Below are positions 8,168 to 15,656 of a stretch of 33,113 bases of DNA, piece after piece. The translations under genes were made by a program, and so were the position numbers. Source of the DNA: Mycobacterium sp. (lineage in GTDB: Bacteria > Actinomycetota > Actinomycetes > Mycobacteriales > Mycobacteriaceae); the NCBI GenBank assembly GCA_025966225.1, contig JAOPVI010000357.1, forward strand, positions 1 to 33,113. The letters are read 5' to 3'. Each line of letters begins with the position of its first letter. Position 1 is the stretch's first letter. The notes below the pieces were generated by a model. That model had not been told where the DNA came from. It saw nothing but the letters and a program-made list of their open reading frames with translations, and made no database searches.

Positions 8168-8752
8168 ATGACGAGTGCGACCTCCGCCGTCGGTAGGCCC
8201 CGCGACCCCGCCAAGGACGTCGCGGTGCTGCAGGCCACCCGCGACCTACTGATCGAGGTCGGCTACCAGGGCGCCACGGTGGTGGCCATCGCGCGCCGCG
8301 CCGGCGTCGGTGCGCCGACGATCTACCGGCGCTGGGCCACCAAGGAGGCCCTCGTCGAGGACGCGGCCTTCGGCCATCCGCAGCCCGCCCCGATGCCGGC
8401 GCCGACCGGAGACCTATCGGCCGATCTACACGCGTGGGTGTCGACGTTTCTTGACTTCCTCGCCGATCCCGCGGTGCGCGCGGCGCTGCCCGGCCTGCTC
8501 ACGGCATATCACCGGGACGAACAGGTCTACGAGCGGTTGGTGCTGCGCTCCGAGGTCGACGTGCGCCAGCAGATGGTGGAACTGCTGACCTCGGCGCGGC
8601 CAAGGGTGCCACACGACGAGGCGCACGCCGACATCGTTTTCGACTTCCTGGTCGGCATCACGGTGGCGCGGGCCATGACACGTGGGCTCATCGATCGATT
8701 GGCGTTCTGCGAGCGCACCGCCGACGCACTGGCCGTCCTGGCGCGAGGGTAG
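8168..8752 (+). CDS. TetR/AcrR-family transcriptional regulator
   Basis: A 194-residue regulator. The N-terminal helix-turn-helix region carries ATVVAIARRAGVGAPTIYRRWATKEALV, the standard TetR recognition helices, and opens with VGRPRDPAKD. The rest is an all-helical ligand-binding domain with no clear ligand class. The start ATG at 8168 follows AGGGG at 8156-8160. A strong palindrome lies upstream. Downstream a second palindrome precedes the hotdog thioesterase gene, suggesting that this gene is another target. It is divergent from the cysD operon. Confidence 0.92.
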   Translation: MTSATSAVGRPRDPAKDVAVLQATRDLLIEVGYQGATVVAIARRAGVGAPTIYRRWATKEALVEDAAFGHPQPAPMPAPTGDLSADLHAWVSTFLDFLADPAVRAALPGLLTAYHRDEQVYERLVLRSEVDVRQQMVELLTSARPRVPHDEAHADIVFDFLVGITVARAMTRGLIDRLAFCERTADALAVLARG

Positions 8753-8757
8753 ATCGC

Positions 8758-8772
8758 TTACCCGACAGGTAA
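8758..8772. promoter_or_regulatory. Palindrome upstream of the hotdog thioesterase gene
   Basis: TTACC-N5-GGTAA, perfect 5-bp arms, begins 6 bp after the TetR stop codon and ends 36 bp before the ATG at 8809. Its half-site differs from the 9-bp arms upstream of the TetR gene, although both contain a TTAC element. It may be an operator. Confidence 0.3.
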
Positions 8773-8808
8773 TTGAAACGCTTCCCGGGCGGCCGCACAC
8801 TCACTGCC

Positions 8809-9219
8809 ATGACCACCCCAACCGGCGCCGAAGTGATGGCCCAGTTCCTGCCGCAAACCCCGTTCGTCGCCACGCTCGGCATCGTCGCAGAGATCCTCGA
8901 CGGCAACGAGGTGCGGCTGCGGATGCCGTGGATTCCGACCAATGTCACGCTCGGCGACATGGTGCACGGCGGTGCCATCGCCGCACTCGCCGACGTCACC
9001 GTGGCCGCGGCCTGGGCCGGTGTCGAAGCCGCCGGGTCCCTACGCGGAGTCACGACGTCGATGGCCATGGAGTATCTGTCCCCGGCACGCGCCACCGACC
9101 TCGTCGGCGTGGGCCGGGTATTGCGTCGCGGCAAGACGCTGGTGAATTGCGACGTGGACGTCGTCACCTCGGAAGGCGAGGCCGTCGCCAAGGCGATCGC
9201 GACCTACAAAGTTGGGTGA
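8809..9219 (+). CDS. PaaI-like hotdog-fold thioesterase
   Basis: A 136-residue protein of the 4HBT/PaaI type, which hydrolyses acyl-CoA thioesters. The signature GDMVHGGAIAALADVTVAAA contains the HGG and the acidic residue on the long central helix, followed by the strands TSMAMEYLSPARATDLVGVGRVLRRGKTL. The substrate is unknown. The start is the ATG at 8809; a TTG at 8773 in the same frame would add twelve residues of poor match and overlap the upstream palindrome region. It is 56 bp after the TetR gene on the same strand and convergent with the broken alcohol dehydrogenase gene, 16 bp away. Confidence 0.87.
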   Translation: MTTPTGAEVMAQFLPQTPFVATLGIVAEILDGNEVRLRMPWIPTNVTLGDMVHGGAIAALADVTVAAAWAGVEAAGSLRGVTTSMAMEYLSPARATDLVGVGRVLRRGKTLVNCDVDVVTSEGEAVAKAIATYKVG

Positions 9220-9235
9220 ACTCGCTTTGGCGCCA

Positions 9236-10274
9236 CTAGTCATTCGGGGTGATGACCGCGCGGCCTTGGATCTTCCCATCGTGGAGCAGGTGGTAGGCGT
9301 GCTCGGCGTCGTCGAGGGCGAAGTGCTCGACGAGCATATTGATCTTGCCGGTCTGCGCGAGGCTGATCACCTCGATCAACTCGGGAATGGTGCCCCAGAA
9401 CGGCGATGCGACGGAACACTCCTTCGCCGGGCTGTTGAAGTTCACCGGGAGGGCGGCGTTTCCGAGCCCGACGATGGTGAGGTGCCCGAGCACCCGTGAC
9501 ACCTGAGCGGCCATCGTGAGTGTCGGATTGACGCCAACCAGGTCGAGCACGAGTTCGGCACCGTGCCCCTTCGTGATGTCCTTGATGCGCTTCACCGCTT
9601 CGTCGCCGGAGATGAGTACCTCGTCGGCGCCCATCGTCTTGGCAATCTCGAGCTTGTCAGCCGAAGTATCCACCGACAACGGTTGTCGCCGAGGCCAGCG
9701 CCTTGAGGACCTGAATGGCCATCTGACCCAGACCCCCGGCTCCGATCACCACCGCCGTCGAACCCGGCCCCAACAGATGCACTGAACGCTTCACCGCGTG
9801 GTAGCTGGTGAGCCCGGCGTCGGTGAGCGGCGCTGCCTCACGGGGGTCCAAGTCGCCCAATGGAATCAGGTAGCGCGTCGACGGGACGAGGAGATACTCG
9901 GCCATGCCGCCGTCGGTGCCGCCAAGCCCGCCCGGACTGGGATTCCCAAGTGTCTGGCAGTAGTTCTCCATCCCCTGACGGCAATTCATGCACAATCCGC
10001 AACCCCACGGGCCGTAGACGATCACCGGATCTCCCGGCGCAAAGCCCGTGGCACCTGGACCCATCTTCTCCACCCAACCGGCATTCTCGTGGCCGAGGGT
10101 GAAGGGGAGCGTGAAAGCCTTTGTCCCAGCGGGAGCTTCCAACAGGTGGAGATCCGAATGGCAGGCTCCGGCACCGCCGACCTTGACCAGGACCTCCCCC
10201 GGTCCCGGCTCGGGCACCGGCACGTCCCGGAGTTGGCCCGGCTGTTGCCATTCGACGAACTGAAACGCCTTCAC
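9236..10274 (-). pseudogene. Zinc-dependent alcohol dehydrogenase, split by a frameshift
   Basis: Two frames together give one medium-chain dehydrogenase of about 345 residues. The first (10274-9657, GTG start) has the catalytic zinc region GACHSDLHLLEA, GHENAGWVE, the structural zinc cysteines CGLCMNCRQGMENYC and the Rossmann motif GAGGLGQMAIQVL, then ends in TTVVGGYFG and a stop. The second resumes exactly where the family continues, VDTSADKLEIAKTMGADEV, and runs to 9236. The frame changes at about 9674, where two bases are missing (or one is extra) after the GTC codon of TTVV. This is either a fresh inactivating mutation or a sequencing error. The start overlaps the P450 stop by 4 nt (GTGA), so it belongs to the P450 operon and would oxidise its alcohol product. 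Confidence 0.88.
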
Positions 10275-11557
10275 GGAGTGCCTGCGTCCTTGATCCGGTC
10301 GAACTCGACCTCGAGATGTAGCGGTCCGCGGAACACCTGGTTCACACGGTACGGCGGCGGGTCGACGACCAGCCGCGGGTTCTCGACGCGCCGCAGGAAC
10401 GTCTCCAGCGCGATGTTGACCTCGAGCCGCGCCAGCGGGCCGCCGACGCAGCTGTGCACGCCGCGACCCCAGCCCACGTGCTGATTGTCGGGGCGCTGGA
10501 TGTCGAACTTCTCCGGGTCGTCGAACCGTTTGGGGTCGCGATTGGCCGCGCCGTAGAGCAGGTGCACCGCCGAGCCCGCGGGGATGACGGTCCCGCCGAC
10601 CTCGATGTCGGCGGTGACGCTGCGACTCGGGAAGAACTGAACTGCCGACTGCAGCCGCAGCACCTCCTCGATGGCCTTCGGGATCAGTTCGGGCTTCTCG
10701 TGGAGCAACTCGATCGACTCGGGGTTGCGTAGCAGCGTCAACACACAGTGCGCGATTGTGTTCACCGTCGAATCGTGTCCGGCGATCAGCATCAGCAAGG
10801 CGTTCGCCGCGGCTTCCGTCGGGGTCATCGGTCCGTCCGGACCGTCCTTGTCGTTCACCAGCTTGGACAGCACGTTGTCGCCCGGTTCCTTGAGGAACCC
10901 CTGGATCAGGTCGGCCATGTACGCATTCAGCGCGGCGGTACTTTCCTTGCCCTTCGCCAGCCGCGCCTGACCTTCCTCTGTCTTGGCGTCAGGGCCCATG
11001 TCCGCCCCCGCCATGAAGTCGAAGATCCAGCCGTGGAAGGTGGGCTCGTCCTTCAACGGAACACCGAGGATCTGGCAGATGACCGCGACCGGAACCGGAT
11101 AGGCATAGTCGTCGACGACGTCGAAGGTGTTGCTGCCCTTGGCAATGATCTTGTTCAGCGAATCATCGCACAGCGCCTGAATGTCGGCGGCCATGTTGGG
11201 GATGACGTCCGGGGAATGCGGCGGCGCGAAGTGCCGCATCACCTGTCGGCGCTGCCTGTCGTGCTTCGCCGGGTCCGACACGATCAGGCTCGGCTCCCGA
11301 CCGTAGGCAGCCATGTGCTCGGCGCCGACGTCAGGCGCATTTGCCGCGGGCTGTGTCGAGATCGGACTCTTCGAGATGTCCGAGCTGACGTGCGGGTCGT
11401 GGGCGAGCTGAAGGAGCTCGCGATAGCCGGTGACGACGTAGACCTTGTCGGCGACCTGTACGACGGGCGTCTTGCGTAGCTCGTCGAAGAACCGGTAAGG
11501 GTCGTGGCGGTTCTCGTACTTCATCGCCTCGGTCCAGGCGGTCTCTGCGGTTGTCAT
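10271..11557 (-). CDS. Cytochrome P450 monooxygenase
   Basis: A 428-residue soluble class I P450. The I-helix motif is IAGHDSTVN, the ExxR motif is EEVLR, and the haem loop is GWGRGVHSCVGGP with the ligand at C370. The phenylalanine usual at the start of that loop is replaced by tryptophan. There is no membrane anchor. The electron partners are encoded just upstream in the same operon (reductase stop 11569, P450 start 11557), and the alcohol dehydrogenase start overlaps the P450 stop. This suggests hydroxylation of a small molecule followed by oxidation of the alcohol. CYP family and substrate cannot be assigned here. Confidence 0.95.
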   Translation of the reverse strand: MTTAETAWTEAMKYENRHDPYRFFDELRKTPVVQVADKVYVVTGYRELLQLAHDPHVSSDISKSPISTQPAANAPDVGAEHMAAYGREPSLIVSDPAKHDRQRRQVMRHFAPPHSPDVIPNMAADIQALCDDSLNKIIAKGSNTFDVVDDYAYPVPVAVICQILGVPLKDEPTFHGWIFDFMAGADMGPDAKTEEGQARLAKGKESTAALNAYMADLIQGFLKEPGDNVLSKLVNDKDGPDGPMTPTEAAANALLMLIAGHDSTVNTIAHCVLTLLRNPESIELLHEKPELIPKAIEEVLRLQSAVQFFPSRSVTADIEVGGTVIPAGSAVHLLYGAANRDPKRFDDPEKFDIQRPDNQHVGWGRGVHSCVGGPLARLEVNIALETFLRRVENPRLVVDPPPYRVNQVFRGPLHLEVEFDRIKDAGTP

Positions 11558-11568
11558 TGGGCTCCGTT

Positions 11569-12972
11569 CTAGCGGCTCTTGGCGCGGAACTCAGCGCCGC
11601 GGGAGGTCGGGTCGTGGCCGGTTAGCACGACGTCCGGAATCCCGGTCGGTGCGCGCGGATCACCGAAGCGGGCCGACATCACTTCCGAGTTCGCAGGCAC
11701 GTCGTAACCCGGCGGCGGGGGCGGGAACGGCGCCGACTGTTCGATGAGCCTGCCGTAGTACTCCAGCCACTTGCCGTGGTTGAAGGTGATGGCTCCGACG
11801 ATGCGTCCGTTCTTGCCGAAGGCGGCGGCGAACCGAAGGTCCTCGACCGAGCCCTGGGTGAACACGATCTCGTCGCCGAAGGAGCACACGCCGCAGCCCT
11901 TGATGTTGACGCCGAACTGGCCGGACCAGAACTGCGGCAGCGGCAGGTGTGGGCGGCGACCCTTCTCGAGGTGGACCATGTTGTGCGCAGCGGTCTGGGC
12001 GCCCAGCACCGCGGCGTCCACGTGCTCGATCGCCATGAACTGGTACTCGTACAGCACGTGCGGGGCCCGCGCGATGTCACCGGCGACGAAGATGTTGTCG
12101 GTCACGACGCCGTTGATGTCGAAGGCGCGGCAGCCCGCGTCGCAGGCCACCCCCCAGAAGCCAGTGGCGAGTTCGGCGCCTTCGAGCCACTCGATGTTGC
12201 GCACGGACCCCAGCGATGCGACCACCACGTCGACGTCGAGCGTGGTCCCGTCCGACAACTGCGCCTGGCGGACGTGCCCGTCGGCGTCGCCCTTCAGGGC
12301 CTCCACCGCCACGCCGGTCCGCAGGTCGACTCCGGCGTCGCGTTGCATCTTGGCGGCGATGTCCCCGATGACCCCGCCGAGCGGCCCCACCAACGGTGCG
12401 CTGGAGCGTTCCGCGACGGTCACGTCCAGTCCGAGCTCGCGGCAGACCGAGGCCATTTCGGAGCCGATGAACCCCGCCCCGACGATCAGCACCCGTTTCG
12501 GCTTGGCCTTGAACGCCGCCTGAATCTTGGCTGCGTCATCGCTGGTGCGCAACGTGTAGAGGCCCTTCAGCTTCGCCTCGTCGGGGTTGAACCACGCGCG
12601 GGAGCGGACGCCGGTCGCGATGAGCAGTCGGTCGTAGGGCACCTTGTCGCCGTTGGCGAGCAGCACTTCCCGGTTGTCGCGGTCAAGTCCGGTCGCCGCC
12701 ACACCGAGCCGCCAGTCAGCGTCGACGGGCCGCAGGCGCGGCAGCTTGGTGTTGCCCGCAGGCACCCAGCCCTTGAGCACCTGCTTGGACAGCGGCGGAC
12801 GATCGTAGGGCTCGTGCACTTCGTCGCCGATGATTGTCAGCGAGCCGGTGAAGCCCTCGTCCCGCAACGCTTCCGCCGCACGAAGCCCTGCCAGCGACGC
12901 GCCGACGATGACGATGCGGCCCTCGGCCTTGAACGCGCTGACGAGCTCGTCGATCAGCGGGTGCGTGCTCAC
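11569..12972 (-). CDS. FAD-dependent ferredoxin reductase of the P450 operon
   Basis: A 467-residue flavoprotein that passes electrons from NAD(P)H to the ferredoxin. It has an FAD-binding Rossmann region (GRIVIVGASLAGLRAAEAL, a serine and leucine variant of GxGxxG), LLIATGVRSRAW, the nucleotide-binding motif RVLIVGAGFIGSEMASV and the FAD-contact segment NIFVAGDIARAP. The GTG at 12972 overlaps the ferredoxin TGA by 4 nt, which fixes the start and implies coupled translation; frames further upstream run inside the ferredoxin. Length is longer than the about 400 residues of putidaredoxin-reductase relatives owing to an extra N-terminus of about 15 residues and a C-terminal tail. Confidence 0.93.
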   Translation of the reverse strand: MSTHPLIDELVSAFKAEGRIVIVGASLAGLRAAEALRDEGFTGSLTIIGDEVHEPYDRPPLSKQVLKGWVPAGNTKLPRLRPVDADWRLGVAATGLDRDNREVLLANGDKVPYDRLLIATGVRSRAWFNPDEAKLKGLYTLRTSDDAAKIQAAFKAKPKRVLIVGAGFIGSEMASVCRELGLDVTVAERSSAPLVGPLGGVIGDIAAKMQRDAGVDLRTGVAVEALKGDADGHVRQAQLSDGTTLDVDVVVASLGSVRNIEWLEGAELATGFWGVACDAGCRAFDINGVVTDNIFVAGDIARAPHVLYEYQFMAIEHVDAAVLGAQTAAHNMVHLEKGRRPHLPLPQFWSGQFGVNIKGCGVCSFGDEIVFTQGSVEDLRFAAAFGKNGRIVGAITFNHGKWLEYYGRLIEQSAPFPPPPPGYDVPANSEVMSARFGDPRAPTGIPDVVLTGHDPTSRGAEFRAKSR

Positions 12973-13184
12973 TTGGTCGTCCGATCCGACGGCGGATCCA
13001 TCTCGGCGATGATGGCCTGCACCGGGCACGACGCCACCGCCCGCGCCACCTGCTGGCGCTGCGAGTCATCGGGATTCGGGTCGTACGCGAGGGCTTCCTC
13101 GCCGTTGAGTTGAAGCACCTCCGGCGCCAGCGGTACGCACTGCGCGTATCCCAGGCAACGATTCAGATCGACCACGATTCGCAT
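12969..13184 (-). CDS. [3Fe-4S] ferredoxin of the P450 operon
   Basis: A 71-residue electron carrier. The cluster ligands are in CLGYAQC (C10 and C16) and the C-terminal SCPVQAI. The fourth ligand position of a 4Fe cluster is replaced by tyrosine, as in the mycobacterial P450 ferredoxins of the CxxYxxC...CP pattern. It is the first gene of the operon ferredoxin, reductase, P450, alcohol dehydrogenase. The start is the ATG at 13184, giving MRIVVDLNRC. Confidence 0.94.
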   Translation of the reverse strand: MRIVVDLNRCLGYAQCVPLAPEVLQLNGEEALAYDPNPDDSQRQQVARAVASCPVQAIIAEMDPPSDRTTK

Positions 13185-13482
13185 GGTTGGGCTCCCTCTC
13201 AATCGGCACTGAGGGCTGGTCAGCGCAACTCCGAATCGGAGCAATGGCGCTGACGGTAACGTAAGTCGCGCATTCACAAGCGCGCTATCAACATATTTCG
13301 AGCATCCGGTGAAGGCGCCGCTCAGAGCGGGAGGAGGTAGTTCAGTTTGGGAATCTTCTTGTCCGAAGGCGGCGTTACTTGCACTGGTCCAACGACGAGG
13401 ACGAGGACGAGATGGGAAGCGCCACTTCGGATACGGTTGCCGCGTTCGTGTGACGTAGCCGGACGAGCAGGCGGCCATTTCC
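13185..13482. other. Intergenic control region, ferredoxin/FUSC
   Basis: This is a 298-bp divergent gap. It holds the nested palindrome listed separately and a possible minus-10 for the leftward operon (TACGTT on the minus strand, 13258-13263). From about 13300 to 13482 I see no convincing gene; an acidic frame ending near 13453 has no good start before an ATG at 13413. Confidence 0.6.
13219..13254. promoter_or_regulatory. Nested palindrome upstream of the P450 operon
   Basis: Outer arms GTCAGCGC (13219-13226) and GCGCTGAC (13247-13254) enclose inner arms CTCCGA (13229-13234) and TCGGAG (13236-13241) around a single A. It begins 35 bp upstream of the ferredoxin start and overlaps the expected transcription start of the operon. 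It may be an operator or a leader hairpin. No regulator gene adjoins the operon. Confidence 0.55.
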
Positions 13483-15642
13483 TTGATCGGTAGTGTGGCC
13501 GGGCGACTGGAGTTGGTCGATCCGGGATTCGTGCGTTCCCGCCGCGGCCTTCGAGCGGTCTGCGCCACGGTGCTCGCATGGGCCACGATGCTGGCGATGA
13601 CAGCGGCCTTCGACGTCGACGCGCCGTTGCGAATCACGTTGTTCGCAGCGGGCGCAGCCTTCGAAGGCGCACTGCTGGCACCCGACCCGCAGCCCAAGGA
13701 CCGATTGCGCACGCTCGGCTTGGCCGCAGTCGTCTCCGCCGCGGCAGTGGTCGCAACGGTGCAGCTGACTCTGATCGCCGTATGGATCGCCGCGATACTG
13801 CTTGTCCTGCTGATGTTTTCGTCGTACGCGTTGCGCGCGTGGAGTCCCCGCATCGCGAACCTGGCCCTGATGGGTGCAATCACCGTGTACGTCACCGGCG
13901 GCGGGCACATCACCGTCGGCCGCATCGGATGGTTCGTGCTCGCGGCCGCCATTGGCTTCGGCTGGCTCGCAGCGTGGGAGGGCTTGATCCTGCCCGATGA
14001 TCCGCTGCGCTCATTGCAGCGCTCCGTGCAGGCGTGCTCCCGCCGCACCGCGGACACCGTCGCGGGCATCGTCGGCGTGCTCAACACGGTTCGTGCCGGC
14101 ACGCCGTCCGACCGTGCCCGAAAAGCACTGCACGCGAGCCTAGAACGAGTTCGGTCCTGCCGCGACGCCATCGAGCGGCTGTATCCACGAGCCATCGCGA
14201 GCGGGCTCCGTCAAGTCGACGTGGACGAGTTGCGGGTGACACTGCACTCGGCCCAGAAGGGCTTGGAGGACATGGTCGTCCAAGTCGACGCACCGGACTG
14301 GATTCGGTCACTGCCTGATGAGCTGGCCTGGTCCATCACCAGCACCTTGCATGCGCTTGCGGTCGCCCTGCGAGATGACGGCGGCGACGAGTCCAGAGCC
14401 GTCGCCGCCCGCACGGCTCAGGTGCTGCGCGAAAACGTTCACGAGGCGTTGACACGAGTCTCGACGACAGGGGCAGCACCGTTCGAAGCAACGGCGCTCT
14501 TGGCATCGCTGACCATCCTCGGTGGCGGCGAGGTCGTCGCCCAATCCATCACGCAGGCCAGGGCATTGGCGTCCGAAGCGCCGCAGACCACCGGCGCAAA
14601 ACAACCCGCGAAGGGCGCGGCTCCATCGACCGACCCGCGGTCGACCCGTGATCAACAACGCGCGCTGTCGCCGACGATGGCGCTTGCCATCCAGTCCGTC
14701 GTCGCGGCCGTAGTCGCTGGCGTGATCGCCAGGGCGGTCGGCAACGAACAGAGTCTGGTGGTGGCCTGGACGGCGTTCGTGATCATTGCCGGATCCGCCG
14801 GGCTGTCCACGCGTCGGGCGATGGTGCGGATACCCGCGACGATCCTGGGTGCGGTCAGCGGCGTACTGATCGCAGCGACAATCCCGGACACCGTGGCCTG
14901 GACGGTGGCCGTCGTCGCAGTGGGCGTGTTCTTCACCATCGTCAGTGCACCGGTCTCATACCCCGCCATGGTGTTTTGGATGAGCATCGCATTCGTACCG
15001 CTCTTCGCCTCCGAGGGGCGGTATCTCGACCTGATCTGGGACAAGACGGTGGCGGCCCTGATCGGTGGGTGCGTCGCTGCTCTGGTGGCGCTCATCATCG
15101 CTCCGATTCGCTCGGCGCGGGAAGTGCGGCCAGCGATTCTCGACTACCTCACCGCCCTGGACGGCGCGCTGGCATCGCATCTGCCGGGTCACGAAGCCGG
15201 CGTCGCGGCCGCCGAAGCCGAATTGGATTCCGCGCATGCGGCGTTGGCCGCCAAGGTCTATTCCGCCGCAACCGAGACCAACGTCTTCGCCCAACCCGAG
15301 CGCGGCGGGAACGAGGAGGCCGACCTGGTCGACGCCGTCCACGACGCATACCTGCGACTCACGCCGCTCCTATCCGGGGCCTCGCGGCTCCTGCACGGCT
15401 GGTCAGATGGCCGGGTCGCGAACGGCATCACCCGACTTCGCGAAGCCACCGCGCGTGCAGCATCATCGGCCCGCGGCGAAGCGATCGCGGATTCAGACGG
15501 TCAGCCGACGCCGCACGCAAACGGCACGGCCGGCCTGGGCCTTTCGGACTCGATACGCCGAGTCGAGCATCTGCACGCCGCGCTGACCGAACTCACGAGA
15601 GTCCTCGGCGACAGCGCAGTCGTCCCGGATCGCACGCGCTGA
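13483..15642 (+). CDS. FUSC-family membrane protein (aromatic-acid exporter type)
   Basis: A 719-residue membrane protein with two hydrophobic clusters, at about residues 20-180 and 395-540. Each is followed by a long soluble region, the duplicated layout of fusaric-acid-resistance/AaeB-like proteins. The second membrane cluster begins after a charged linker (about 360-395). These proteins are thought to export aromatic acids or similar weak acids; no substrate is visible here. The start is uncertain: TTG at 13483 or GTG at 13495, neither with a strong ribosome site. It is divergent from the P450 operon, so export of a related compound is possible. It is convergent with trehalase, 14 bp away. 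Confidence 0.82.
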   Translation: MIGSVAGRLELVDPGFVRSRRGLRAVCATVLAWATMLAMTAAFDVDAPLRITLFAAGAAFEGALLAPDPQPKDRLRTLGLAAVVSAAAVVATVQLTLIAVWIAAILLVLLMFSSYALRAWSPRIANLALMGAITVYVTGGGHITVGRIGWFVLAAAIGFGWLAAWEGLILPDDPLRSLQRSVQACSRRTADTVAGIVGVLNTVRAGTPSDRARKALHASLERVRSCRDAIERLYPRAIASGLRQVDVDELRVTLHSAQKGLEDMVVQVDAPDWIRSLPDELAWSITSTLHALAVALRDDGGDESRAVAARTAQVLRENVHEALTRVSTTGAAPFEATALLASLTILGGGEVVAQSITQARALASEAPQTTGAKQPAKGAAPSTDPRSTRDQQRALSPTMALAIQSVVAAVVAGVIARAVGNEQSLVVAWTAFVIIAGSAGLSTRRAMVRIPATILGAVSGVLIAATIPDTVAWTVAVVAVGVFFTIVSAPVSYPAMVFWMSIAFVPLFASEGRYLDLIWDKTVAALIGGCVAALVALIIAPIRSAREVRPAILDYLTALDGALASHLPGHEAGVAAAEAELDSAHAALAAKVYSAATETNVFAQPERGGNEEADLVDAVHDAYLRLTPLLSGASRLLHGWSDGRVANGITRLREATARAASSARGEAIADSDGQPTPHANGTAGLGLSDSIRRVEHLHAALTELTRVLGDSAVVPDRTR

Positions 15643-15656
15643 GCCGGCGTCGTCGA

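Noticed and set aside
8758..8772. Intrinsic terminator after the TetR gene
   Set aside because: The stem is only 5 bp with a 5-nt loop and no T-run, so it fits an operator better than a terminator.
11776..13113. Long plus-strand open frame opposite the ferredoxin reductase
   Set aside because: The reductase and ferredoxin motifs on the minus strand explain this region completely.
13313..13453. Short acidic open frame upstream of the FUSC gene
   Set aside because: There is no acceptable start codon before an ATG at 13413, and the composition (acidic run DEDEDE) is low in complexity.
12969..14195. 408-codon minus-strand frame continuing upstream of the ferredoxin
   Set aside because: Only the last 71 codons look like a protein. 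The rest runs through the promoter region and antisense to the FUSC gene.
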